A DNA stretch of 64,000 nt from Deltaproteobacteria bacterium (GTDB lineage Bacteria > Desulfobacterota > Desulfobacteria > Desulfobacterales > Desulfosarcinaceae). A program made the translations under genes and the position numbers. The first letter of the stretch is position 1; each line of letters begins with the position of its first letter. Shown piece by piece: positions 45,296 to 53,389 of the stretch. The notes under the pieces are model-generated. The model had not been told where the DNA came from, searched no databases, and worked only from the letters and a program-made list of their open reading frames with translations. The stretch covers positions 186,001 to 250,000 of the forward strand of contig JAKALP010000007.1 in assembly GCA_021824175.1 (NCBI GenBank), in the 5' to 3' direction.

Positions 45296-46906
45296 TTACC
45301 AATCCATGGTTTCACTATGACAGCCCCCGACCAGACATCCCCGGCGGGTGGCGTGATTGTATCCCAGAGAAGAATTGAGCGTGTTCCAGGGCGCGCCTTC
45401 AAAAGTAGTAGTCGCCAGATTGCTGAAGTGATTGGGGGCCAATAGGGCCGCGCTGTGGCAAGCGGTGCAATCATAATTGCGCGTGACCACATGCAGGCGA
45501 TGCCGGCCGGAGGTGGCGCTGTTGTATTGGCCGGCGCTGGTGGTGTGGCACGATAGGCAGGCCGTGTTGACATTCAATGTTCCGCTGTTCCAGTTGGGCG
45601 TGGCCTGGCCGCCGTGGCAGCGGGTGTTAGCGCAGCTTTTGGTGGCGCTGTTATAGATCGCGCCGCCGCTCTGGGCGTTATAAGCCGAAGCAATGGTGAC
45701 CGCGGCCGGGTTGCCGCCGTTATAGTGCACGGGGGTGTTGGTGCCGGCATTCAAGTGGCACACATCGCAATTGTCGGTCACGCCGGCCAGGGCATCGTGC
45801 ACCCCATGGCCACCGTTGCGGTTGGGAGCCTGGTTGCCGGCTGGTGTCTGACCGTCCGGTGGGCTGTTGTGGCAAGAAGCGCAGTTGGTCAGCACCAGGG
45901 GTGAGCCGGCGCTATGGCACTGGGTGCAGGCCGGGCCAACACCGCCGCCCGCGCTGCCATTGAGGCTGGTTCCATGGCACAGGGCGCAGGCCGTGGCCAT
46001 CTGGCCGGCGCTTTTATGGCTGCCGGCGGCCGGGCCGGTCCACAAAGGCGTGGGGTGGGCCGTGTGGGCTGCATGACAACTCTCGCACCCGGCAGCATAA
46101 TCACCGATGGGTACATTGAAACGCGGATTGCCGCCCGCGCCGGCATTGGAAGGGATGGCATGGCACGGTTGGCAGACGCGCAAATCGGCCTTGGCATCCA
46201 AACCATGCAACAGCGGATCGATGTAAGGCAACGGATGAGCGCTACTGGGACCGGATGGGTGGCAGGTTGTAAGACTGCCATCGGCATTGGTGAAGGTGGC
46301 GGAGAAGCAACTGGGCGCATCCTGCCGCGGCTGGGTACCGCCGGCGCTTACCTGGTGACACAGGGCGCAGCTATTGTCGATGGTGCTGCGGCTCACCACG
46401 CGGTGGGACGAGATATAGTCCGGCGTGATGTCATTGGTGCCCTGCCAGCGCGTGGGGTGGGCCCCGGCGCTGGGATGGCAGCCGGCCGCCGAGCAATTGG
46501 CCGGAGGGGCGTTATAGCCATTGGGGTCGGCCAGCAGGCCGCCGTCAAACACATTGGGCGCCGTGCCATGGCAGGTCAGGCACTGGCGCTGATCCCGGCG
46601 CGCGGCGGGGCCGTGATCCGCGGGATCGGCATAAGGCAAAGGGTGGATGGTGATGGGTTCCCCGTCCGGATGACAGGTCAAACAACTGACCGCGTGGGTG
46701 CCGCCGCTCAAATCGCTTTTGTGGCACATTTTACAACTGTTCAAGTCGGCCGCGGCGTCCGCGCCATGGGAGAGAAGATAGTTTTGAACATGGGCTTGAG
46801 TGTCCGCGGGCGCCGGAGGATTGGCTGCGGAACAGGCCATCAGCAGTAGATGGAGAAGTAGAACTGGAAGAAATGGAAGATAATGTCGATTCATGCCCGC
46901 ACGCAT
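45296..46906 (-). CDS. Outer-membrane-type multiheme cytochrome c lipoprotein
   Basis: About 536 residues. The signal sequence ends with lipobox LLLMACS, so it is predicted to be a lipoprotein. I count 12 CxxCH motifs, three CX4CH motifs (CSAAGCH, CANTRCH, CLVGGCH) and one spaced CX14CH (CFSATF...LTTCH) aligned with a CLTCH in an internal repeat, giving up to 16 haems. The pattern is like Geobacter-type CxxxxCH/CXXCH cytochromes used in extracellular electron transfer. The start is uncertain: the ATG at 46906 is used, but 46894 and 46927 (overlapping the upstream stop) are possible. Last of three genes after a porin and a second cytochrome. Confidence 0.9.
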   Translation of the reverse strand: MRAGMNRHYLPFLPVLLLHLLLMACSAANPPAPADTQAHVQNYLLSHGADAAADLNSCKMCHKSDLSGGTHAVSCLTCHPDGEPITIHPLPYADPADHGPAARRDQRQCLTCHGTAPNVFDGGLLADPNGYNAPPANCSAAGCHPSAGAHPTRWQGTNDITPDYISSHRVVSRSTIDNSCALCHQVSAGGTQPRQDAPSCFSATFTNADGSLTTCHPSGPSSAHPLPYIDPLLHGLDAKADLRVCQPCHAIPSNAGAGGNPRFNVPIGDYAAGCESCHAAHTAHPTPLWTGPAAGSHKSAGQMATACALCHGTSLNGSAGGGVGPACTQCHSAGSPLVLTNCASCHNSPPDGQTPAGNQAPNRNGGHGVHDALAGVTDNCDVCHLNAGTNTPVHYNGGNPAAVTIASAYNAQSGGAIYNSATKSCANTRCHGGQATPNWNSGTLNVNTACLSCHTTSAGQYNSATSGRHRLHVVTRNYDCTACHSAALLAPNHFSNLATTTFEGAPWNTLNSSLGYNHATRRGCLVGGCHSETMDW

Positions 46907-46919
46907 ATCCTTCTGATGA

Positions 46920-47510
46920 TCAGCCATGGCACGGCGCGCAGCTCTTGGCAGATTTGGGTCGTCCGTGGCAGCGGAAGCAGCCCGTGGGATCAATGTGGCC
47001 ATCGATGCGATGGCGCGTCAGATAATCGCCCTGGTGGGGCATCAGGCGGCGCGTATCGCCGTGGGCCATGAGCGATGGTTTCATGGCCGCGCCCTGGGCG
47101 TGGCAGTCACTGCAAAAACTCGGCTGGTGGCACATGGCGCATACCTGCTCGCTGCCCACGGCGGTCAGCCGGTGATTTTGAGCAAAGAGCGGGGAGTGTT
47201 CGAAGCGCCGGAACGGGAAGCCTTTGGCTTCGCTCTCGTGGCAGTCCGAACAGGCGCGCAGATCGCCCTCTTCCCTGGGATGCGCCAGGGGCAGGCCGTC
47301 GGCCCGGGACCATTGGGCTGGCAGCAGAAGAGAGCCGAGCAGTATTATGGAGAAGGCTGCGATGCGTACTCTTTTCAATACGCATATTGCCGTTTGGGTA
47401 TTAGCTTCCTGGGTCTGTTTCAACGCAGAGACGCCGAGTTCGCGGAGGAACGCAGAGGATGCTCCGCCAAGGGATTTATTCCGCCGGTATCGGCCGGCCC
47501 ATTCGCTCAT
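46920..47510 (-). CDS. Periplasmic pentaheme-type cytochrome c
   Basis: Up to 196 residues with five CxxCH motifs (CSDCH, CAMCH, CSDCH, CFRCH, CAPCH). A hydrophobic segment (IAAFSIILLGSLLLPAQW) acts as signal peptide or anchor. The upstream codons to 47510 include translation of an intergenic repeat (near 47422), so the true start may be the TTG near 47378; the ATG at 47510 sits in a TAATG overlap with the porin stop, which would couple them. Its stop overlaps the next cytochrome's possible ATG. Likely shuttles electrons to the porin-associated lipoprotein. Confidence 0.85.
   Translation of the reverse strand: MSEWAGRYRRNKSLGGASSAFLRELGVSALKQTQEANTQTAICVLKRVRIAAFSIILLGSLLLPAQWSRADGLPLAHPREEGDLRACSDCHESEAKGFPFRRFEHSPLFAQNHRLTAVGSEQVCAMCHQPSFCSDCHAQGAAMKPSLMAHGDTRRLMPHQGDYLTRHRIDGHIDPTGCFRCHGRPKSAKSCAPCHG
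47422..47458. repeat. GCAGAGACGCCGAGTTCGCG repeat inside the cytochrome 5' region
   Basis: A phrase of the AACGCAGAGACGCCGAG...CGCAGAGG kind, of a type often seen between genes and here falling in the 5' part of the pentaheme frame. It argues that this part of the frame is not coding. Confidence 0.55.
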
Positions 47511-49303
47511 TAATATTGGTAGATAACCGAACATATGCCCTGCACATCATCCTTTAAATAGGGGTCCTGGCTGTACAATCCGGTCAGTTTGAGTTCCAGG
47601 CGGTCCTCCCAAAACCGTTTGCCCATGCTCATGGAGTAATTTTTGGCGCTGTCCTTGCCGTACACCGGGACATCGTAATTCTGCCAGATACCATCGCCGC
47701 TGAAGTAAAAGGACCGGCTCAGGCGCAAGGGATTGCTCCAGTAGAAATAGGCGCGGTAGAGCATATAAGTATTGTCGGCGCTCTGGCCGGTCATGCGTCC
47801 CACCTCGGCGCCCACCTGGCTGCCGCCGCGAAAATCAAAACTCAACAAACCGCCGAAATAGTTGGCGCTATCGTGGCGCACGGCATAGGCGTACTGTTTG
47901 CCCCTGGCGCCGATGCGCACCGGTGCGGCTCCCATCCATTCCAGATCCGCTCCCCAAATAGTGATCTGCTCCTGGCTGTCCTTCAAGAAGTGGAAGAGAT
48001 TGTTGCGCTCGTTGCCGGTGCCGAAGTAATCCTTGTAGTTGAACATCTGAAAACCGGGCTCCAGAACAGCGGCTTTATAGCGCAAGGCTGCCCCGTAGCT
48101 GTGCTCGCGCCAATCCTGGGTGTCGATATTGTAGCTGGACAACCCCTGTACGGTCAGCCATTCACTCCAGTTGAAGTGAAAATCCACGCCGGCTTTTTCG
48201 TCCGGATCACCCTCCACATCGGTCTGCTGAAAGGAGAGCCCCAGTTCGTAGAAAAGCTGGGGATGAAGGGCGAGCCTTGCGCCGTAAGTCAAATCCGAAC
48301 TGCTCTCGCTGGAGGTGGCCGTCACCCCGCCAAAGGCCATGGCGGTAACGCTCTTGCCCAGGCCCGTGGCCAGCCGCAAACCATCCACGCTTTGATTGGT
48401 CACGCCGGCGAAGATGTGCTGCCGGCCCAGGTTCAAACGCAACTCACTGTACGGTTTGCTGTACTCCAGGTAGCCGTAGAGCAATTCGCCGTCAGCGGAC
48501 TTCTCGTAATAAGCGCTGTCGGCCATATCATAGCGGCCCCACCCATAGGCGTGGGCGGACCAGCCGCCCTGCTCTGTATTGCCGTAATCCATTTGCAAGA
48601 ACTGGTAGAGCGGCATGACCGCGAGGTTATCCCCTTTGGGGGTATCCCTTTGAAAATCGCGGAAAGTAGTCTGGGACTTGAGATTAAAGGTCCCGGAGGC
48701 CGCCGGCTTCTCTTTTTCTTCCACCGCGGTCGCTTCGCTGGGCCGCGCCGGTGCTTGCGCCGGTGCTTCTTTGATGGTTGCGGCCGAAGTTTGGGGAGCT
48801 GGGGCCAGAACCTTGGGCGTGATGGCTGGCGCGCTGGGTGGTGCGCTCAAACCCGCAGCCGCGGGCAGAGCTGCGCCGGCAGTCGACCGTGGCGCGCCTG
48901 GGGTCTGGTTTTTGGCTGGGATGGGGCCTGCTGGGACGCTCTTTACTTCCGGTTGCGCAGGTGCGGCCGGTGTCAATGTTTTGACCCAGGACCAGGTGAT
49001 GATGCCGCGCTTTTTAAGCTCCTGGGCATGGGCCCGGGCCTGCTCCATAGTTTCGAATCGGCCCACATAAACCCGATACCACATGCCGTGATTGCCTACG
49101 GCTTCGTATTGGAACATCGCCTCTTGGCCCTGGGCTTTCAAACGCGCGACTTCGGCCTGGGCTTCACGCAACTCCTTGAAGGCGCTCACCTGAATGGTGA
49201 TGATCGTCGGCTGGACAGCGTCAGGGGCGCTCAGTCCAGGGGTTGCCCAGCCAATAGCAAACGATGCAACCAAGAAAAATAGAAGTACAAAACGGATGGC
49301 CAA
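47510..49303 (-). CDS. Outer membrane beta-barrel (porin-like) with N-terminal SPOR domain
   Basis: 597 residues. Signal peptide, then a SPOR domain (~30-110; IITIQVSAFKELREAQ, WYRVYVGRF), a Pro/Ala-rich linker, then ~400 residues of alternating aromatic strands typical of a beta-barrel, ending in VIYQY. SPOR domains bind denuded peptidoglycan. Followed by two multiheme cytochromes on the same strand, so it is probably the porin of a porin-cytochrome conduit that carries electrons across the outer membrane. The start is a TTG at 49303 with GGGAG upstream at a rather long spacing. Confidence 0.85.
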   Translation of the reverse strand: MAIRFVLLFFLVASFAIGWATPGLSAPDAVQPTIITIQVSAFKELREAQAEVARLKAQGQEAMFQYEAVGNHGMWYRVYVGRFETMEQARAHAQELKKRGIITWSWVKTLTPAAPAQPEVKSVPAGPIPAKNQTPGAPRSTAGAALPAAAGLSAPPSAPAITPKVLAPAPQTSAATIKEAPAQAPARPSEATAVEEKEKPAASGTFNLKSQTTFRDFQRDTPKGDNLAVMPLYQFLQMDYGNTEQGGWSAHAYGWGRYDMADSAYYEKSADGELLYGYLEYSKPYSELRLNLGRQHIFAGVTNQSVDGLRLATGLGKSVTAMAFGGVTATSSESSSDLTYGARLALHPQLFYELGLSFQQTDVEGDPDEKAGVDFHFNWSEWLTVQGLSSYNIDTQDWREHSYGAALRYKAAVLEPGFQMFNYKDYFGTGNERNNLFHFLKDSQEQITIWGADLEWMGAAPVRIGARGKQYAYAVRHDSANYFGGLLSFDFRGGSQVGAEVGRMTGQSADNTYMLYRAYFYWSNPLRLSRSFYFSGDGIWQNYDVPVYGKDSAKNYSMSMGKRFWEDRLELKLTGLYSQDPYLKDDVQGICSVIYQY

Positions 49304-49445
49304 ATGCTTTATCTAATCTCCCTGCCGATGAGCTTTTGCTACATCGGTGATTAAATAAAGCACAACGTGTGCCAGCAGGCAGCATGGCCAGCAGCGCAAA
49401 TGGTGCGCCGAGCGCGCCCTGCCAGAGGGAAGCCGTGCAATGGGT

Positions 49446-49513
49446 GATCCGTGCAATCCGCGTTATCCGTGGTCAATGGTTCTGCCATGGATAACTCGGA
49501 TCACACAGATGGG
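49446..49513. repeat. Imperfect inverted repeat, ATCCGTG family
   Basis: Left arm GATCCGTGCAATCCGCGTTA, right arm CCATGGATAACTCGGATCAC. Divergent from the copies at 9336 and 55171. The rest of the 241-bp gap 49304-49544 holds nothing recognised. Confidence 0.75.
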
Positions 49514-49544
49514 TAGATTTGTATACTAAAGCGCGGAGCGCACC

Positions 49545-51005
49545 CTACAAGTTGGGTCCCTGGGTATGAAAGGCCGTGGCCTGCTCAAAGGCGTGGGCTG
49601 CCGCCAGCAGGCGGCCTTCCTGGAAGTGGGGCCCCATCAATTGCAATCCAATGGGCAGGCCCTCCTGGGAAAAGCCGCAAGGCACGGAGATTCCGGGGAT
49701 GCCGGCCAGGTTGGCGGATAAGGTGTAGATGTCCGACAAATACATGGCCAGGGGATCGTCGGCGTGGGCGCCGATGGGCGTGGCCGGCGTGGGCGTGACG
49801 GGCGAAGCAATCAGGTCGCACTGCTCAAAGGCCTTCTTGAAATCGGCCATGATCAGGGTGCGCACCTGGGACGCTTTGCGGTAGTAGGCATCGTAATAGC
49901 CGGCGGACAGGGCATAGGTTCCGAGAAGAATGCGGCGCTGCACCTCGGGGCCGAATCCCTGGGAACGGGTGTTGTGGTACATCTCCAGCAGTTGGGTGGC
50001 GGTGTTGTCGCGCAAGCCGTACTTGACGCCATCGTAGCGCGCCAGGTTGGAGCACGCTTCGGAAGGCGCGATGACATAGTAGGCCGCCACACCGTATTGG
50101 GTATGGGGCAGGGCGACCTCCACGGTTTGGGCGCCCAGGCCTTTCAAGGTGTCGATGGCCGCCAGAACCGCTTTGGCCACCTGGGGGTCCAGGCCGTTGG
50201 TGTCGAAGTAGGCTTTGGGAATGCCGATGCGCAACCCTTTGACCCCCTGGTTCAGGGCTGCCAGATAGTCGGGCACGGCCTCGGGCGCTGAAGTGGAATC
50301 GGCCGGATCATGGCCGGCAATGGCCTGCAACACCATGGCGCAATCGGCCGTAGTCTTTGCCAGCGGTCCGATCTGGTCCAGGGAAGAAGCAAAGGCCACC
50401 AGCCCGAAGCGCGACACCCGGCCATAGGTGGGTTTCAACCCCACCACGCCGCAGTGCGAGGCCGGCTGGCGGATGGAGCCACCGGTGTCCGAACCCAGGG
50501 TGGCCAGACCCATGCCGGCGGCCACGGCCGCGGCTGATCCGCCGCTGGAGCCGCCGGGGATGCAGTGGGTGTTCCAGGGATTGCGCGTAATCTGATAAGC
50601 CGAATGCTCGGTAGTGGAGCCCATGGCGAATTCATCCATGTTGAGCTTGCCCACCATCACGGCTTGCTGAGCTTTGAACCGCTGGATGACGGTGGCGTCG
50701 TAGGGCGGAATGAAATTCTCCAAAATGCGCGAACCGCAGGTGGTGCGGATGCCCTGGGTGCAGATCACATCCTTGATGGCCAGGGGAATGCCGGTCAGCG
50801 GGGAGATGCGCCCCTGGGCAATGGCTTCATCGGCGGCCTGGGCCGCGGCCAGAGCCTCATCGGCGGTGACCGTCAGAAATGCCTGGATCTGGGGCTCCAC
50901 GGCGCTGATGCGCGCCAGCACGGCGCGGGTCAACTCCACGGCGGAGATCTCTTTATTTTTAAGCTTTTCGTGGGCCTGGGTGATGGTCAGATTGTGTAAC
51001 TCCAT
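49545..51005 (-). CDS. gatA: Aspartyl/glutamyl-tRNA amidotransferase subunit A
   Basis: 486 residues. GatA hydrolyses glutamine to supply ammonia to GatB for Asn-tRNA/Gln-tRNA formation. Amidase signature with catalytic Lys in [10 protein letters not shown], the serine-rich [14 protein letters not shown], and the Ser in [12 protein letters not shown]. Ribosome-binding site AAAGGAG before the ATG. gatC lies upstream on the same strand but is separated by over 1 kb holding another gene and repeats; gatB is not in the window. Confidence 0.96.
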   Translation of the reverse strand: MELHNLTITQAHEKLKNKEISAVELTRAVLARISAVEPQIQAFLTVTADEALAAAQAADEAIAQGRISPLTGIPLAIKDVICTQGIRTTCGSRILENFIPPYDATVIQRFKAQQAVMVGKLNMDEFAMGSTTEHSAYQITRNPWNTHCIPGGSSGGSAAAVAAGMGLATLGSDTGGSIRQPASHCGVVGLKPTYGRVSRFGLVAFASSLDQIGPLAKTTADCAMVLQAIAGHDPADSTSAPEAVPDYLAALNQGVKGLRIGIPKAYFDTNGLDPQVAKAVLAAIDTLKGLGAQTVEVALPHTQYGVAAYYVIAPSEACSNLARYDGVKYGLRDNTATQLLEMYHNTRSQGFGPEVQRRILLGTYALSAGYYDAYYRKASQVRTLIMADFKKAFEQCDLIASPVTPTPATPIGAHADDPLAMYLSDIYTLSANLAGIPGISVPCGFSQEGLPIGLQLMGPHFQEGRLLAAAHAFEQATAFHTQGPNL

Positions 51006-51569
51006 GGGGTGGCTCCTTTGAAAAACGAATACCGAATATCGAACAAGAAATATCGAATTACAAAGTTTTCTTTTTATTGTGGTTATTAGTTTTTATGCTT
51101 GCGACAAAAAATCAAGTGGAGCTGATTATTTTCATCTGCCACCGACTCGAGTATTGTCTTAGTTCCTTCAACATTTTGCAGTTCCTTGTTCGATATTCGA
51201 TATTCATTTAAATGATATTACTTCTATCGCTTCACGAGTTTTCCAATACTGCTTTTTGTTCATCCGCGGCTACGGTAGTCAATTATTACCACGGCTAACA
51301 CGGATGAGACTGATTGAAGGACCGATCTCCCCCCTCACCCCGACCCTCTCCCAAAGGGGCGAGGGTGCGCATTTACGGACGCTCAGCAGTATTGTGACAA
51401 ATCTTCTTCCATTGGGTAGCACAGCGTCCATCAACCTCTTCCCTACCCCGCATTAAATGCAGGATAAACTTGCGCCTTTGCGCCTTTGTCCCTTTGTGCC
51501 TCTGTCCCTTTGTCCCTCAGTCCCTTTGTCCCTTTGTCCCTCAGTCCCTTTGCCCCTAAGTCCCTCAAC
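51006..51569. other. 564-bp repeat-filled gap upstream of gatA
   Basis: Contains a GAATACCGAATATCGAAC block (51026-51060) facing TTGTTCGATATTCGATATTC (51182-51208), a hairpin CCCTCTCCCAAAGGGGCGAGGG (51340-51365), and a CTTTGTCCCTCAGTCCC-type repeat block (51474-51570). No gene was seen. Confidence 0.8.
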
Positions 51570-51908
51570 CTACCCCTTGGGCCAATTCTTGATAAGCTGC
51601 AAGATATGGCGGATGTAGGAGCATTCACAGCGTGCCGGGCACTCATCGAGATTATCCTTGTTCAGACAATGACCAGGGCACGCCTCGGTTCCGGTGGCAC
51701 GTTCGACAAAGATGGGGCCGGTATAAAGGTCCTCGAAATCAGCGGCCAACAGGGCCAGGGTGGTCCGGCAATGATGGTTGAAAAGAAAGATGCCGGTTTT
51801 CAACTGATTAAAATTGGCCTGGTAGCCGACCAACTTCAAGGTCGGGTCACGCAACCATTGTTCCCGCGACTGCCACTGATAACCGCATGTATTGCACTTC
51901 TTAAACAT
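51570..51908 (-). CDS. Small Cys-rich soluble protein
   Basis: 112 residues. N-terminal KCNTCGYQW and C-terminal CPGHCLNKDNLDECPARCECSY give up to eight cysteines; the protein may bind zinc or an iron-sulfur cluster. No membrane segment. I do not recognise the family. AGGA lies 6 nt before the ATG. It sits between gatC and gatA on the same strand, but large repeats separate it from both, so cotranscription is uncertain. Confidence 0.78.
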   Translation of the reverse strand: MFKKCNTCGYQWQSREQWLRDPTLKLVGYQANFNQLKTGIFLFNHHCRTTLALLAADFEDLYTGPIFVERATGTEACPGHCLNKDNLDECPARCECSYIRHILQLIKNWPKG

Positions 51909-51935
51909 CTCAGATCCTGCCGGCTAAATAGCGCT

Positions 51936-52066
51936 TGACCGAAAAGCCCATATTTTCCCAAGTTCAAGGCGGAAGCAAAATTTTAACCGCAGACATACAC
52001 ATAGTATTTCGAGGATTAAAATTTTGCCCCAACGCCGAATTTGGGGAAATAGGGGGTTTTCGGTCA
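51936..52066. repeat. 131-bp imperfect palindrome between gatC and the Cys-rich gene
   Basis: About 53-nt arms (left begins TGACCGAAAAGCCC, right ends GGGGGTTTTCGGTCA) pair with roughly 75% identity, including exact GCAAAATTTTAA / TTAAAATTTTGC inner segments. It begins 5 bp after the gatC stop. No other copy was seen in the window. Confidence 0.82.
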
Positions 52067-52070
52067 TGCA

Positions 52071-52355
52071 CTAAATCACCTTGGGCACCACAAATCCGCC
52101 TTCTTCCTGGGCCGGCGCATTGGCCAGGGAGCGCTCGCGGGGCAGATGAGCCTGGGGGGTGTCGTCGCGAAAGGCGTTGGTCAAGCCAATGGCATGAAAG
52201 GTGGGCGGCACCTGCTGGGTGTCCACCTGGCCCAATGTATCGACATAGTCCAAAATCGTAGCCATTTGACGGGCGAGCTTTTCCACAGCTTGGGGATCGA
52301 CCCGCAAGCGGGCCAGATTGGCCACATGGATTACTTGTTCGGGAGTGATTTTCAT
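52071..52355 (-). CDS. gatC: Aspartyl/glutamyl-tRNA amidotransferase subunit C
   Basis: 94 residues: VIHVANLARLRVDPQAVEKLARQMATILDYVDTL and C-terminal EEGGFVVPKVI are typical of GatC, a small stabiliser of the GatAB complex. Ribosome-binding site AAAGGATG before the ATG. The partner gatA lies over 1 kb downstream on the same strand. Confidence 0.94.
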   Translation of the reverse strand: MKITPEQVIHVANLARLRVDPQAVEKLARQMATILDYVDTLGQVDTQQVPPTFHAIGLTNAFRDDTPQAHLPRERSLANAPAQEEGGFVVPKVI

Positions 52356-52390
52356 GATGCATCCTTTGAGTGTTATCTTCTACCTTCTAC

Positions 52391-53155
52391 CTAAATGCCA
52401 GTCACCATCCCCTTAATCTTACTCTGCTCCAGCTTTTTCAACATGGCCTCGGCCGCGATCTTGCTGTCATAGCTCCCGACCCGCACCCTATACCAAGCCC
52501 CTTTGCCCTGTATTTCCACGCGCACATGATGGGCCGAAAAACCCTTATCCTTCAAATTCTTCACGCTCCGTTCGGCGCTTTCAAGATCTTGAAAGGAGGC
52601 CACCTGAATGGTGAAACGCTTCTCCGAGGCTGCCGCGGCCGATTCAGCCTTGGCGGCCGGCGTGGGTTTGGGGGCCGCTGGCTTGGCGGCTTTTTCCTCT
52701 TTGTCTGGTGCTATGGCGACGGTGGTTTTTTCCACCGGCTTTTCAGCCGGCTCTTCATTTGCTTTGGGCGCTGGAAGCTCCGCCAGCTTTTCAATGGCCG
52801 CCGGCGATTCCACCGGCTCCTTGGCCGAGGAGGCCGATGGTTTTTCAACCACCTGGGGCGCTACTTTGTAGACAGTCTTTGGGGAAGGCTTTTTGAGCTC
52901 TTCCCAGAAAGGCGAATTGTTCCCTGATTCCTTGTCATGTTTGCTTTGGGCGTCCAGATCGGACTGCTCTTTTTGTTTGAGGGTGTTGATCTCGCTGTCG
53001 ATGGACAAGGGACGACTGGGCATTGGGATCGTGCCGCGCCCCACCAGGATGCCGACCACAAACATCCAGCCCATGGAAAAAAAGATCAACCCGCTCCAGA
53101 CAATCATCGCTTTGCGGGTGAGCTTGAGCGGGAATTTATCCTGTTCTTCGGTCAA
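52391..53155 (-). CDS. Membrane-anchored SPOR-domain protein
   Basis: About 254 residues. A short cytoplasmic start, one membrane helix (MIVWSGLIFFSMGWMFVVGI, ~17-38), a long Pro/Ala/Lys/Glu-rich linker and a C-terminal SPOR domain (~180-254; FTIQVASFQDLESAERSVKNL, WYRVRVGSYDS). SPOR binds denuded septal peptidoglycan, so this is probably a divisome-associated protein like FtsN/DedD. The frame starts at 53197, but a TTG at 53155 has AAGGGG six nt upstream. It lies downstream of argS and upstream of gatC on the same strand. Confidence 0.88.
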   Translation of the reverse strand: MTEEQDKFPLKLTRKAMIVWSGLIFFSMGWMFVVGILVGRGTIPMPSRPLSIDSEINTLKQKEQSDLDAQSKHDKESGNNSPFWEELKKPSPKTVYKVAPQVVEKPSASSAKEPVESPAAIEKLAELPAPKANEEPAEKPVEKTTVAIAPDKEEKAAKPAAPKPTPAAKAESAAAASEKRFTIQVASFQDLESAERSVKNLKDKGFSAHHVRVEIQGKGAWYRVRVGSYDSKIAAEAMLKKLEQSKIKGMVTGI

Positions 53156-53260
53156 AGAGAGCCCCTTCCTGTTGGTCCTAGTAATATCAAATATCAAATG
53201 AAGGATGGCGCCATTATAAAACTTGATATTCTTCTTAAAAGCGCTCGGCAGCCGTTATGG

Positions 53261-53352
53261 TCATTCCCGCGCAGGCGGGAATCCAGAAGCACCTGGATTT
53301 ACTGGATCCCAGGCCGTAGTTTATCCCGCATTCAATGCGGGACGGGGATGAC
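53261..53352. repeat. Inverted repeat, GTCATTCCCGCGCAGGCGGG family
   Basis: Starts GTCATTCCCGCGCAGGCGGG and ends CGGGACGGGGATGAC. Third copy of the family (8570 and 28427). It lies between argS and the SPOR gene. Confidence 0.85.
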
Positions 53353-53389
53353 TTTACAGACGCCGAGCGACTTTACGAGGCCATCACTG

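Noticed and set aside
45914-46849. 311-residue plus-strand frame opposite the multiheme cytochrome
   Set aside because: Gly/Ala-rich shadow of many CxxCH codons.
47107-47385. Alternate minus-strand frame within the pentaheme cytochrome
   Set aside because: Lacks CxxCH motifs; the other frame has five.
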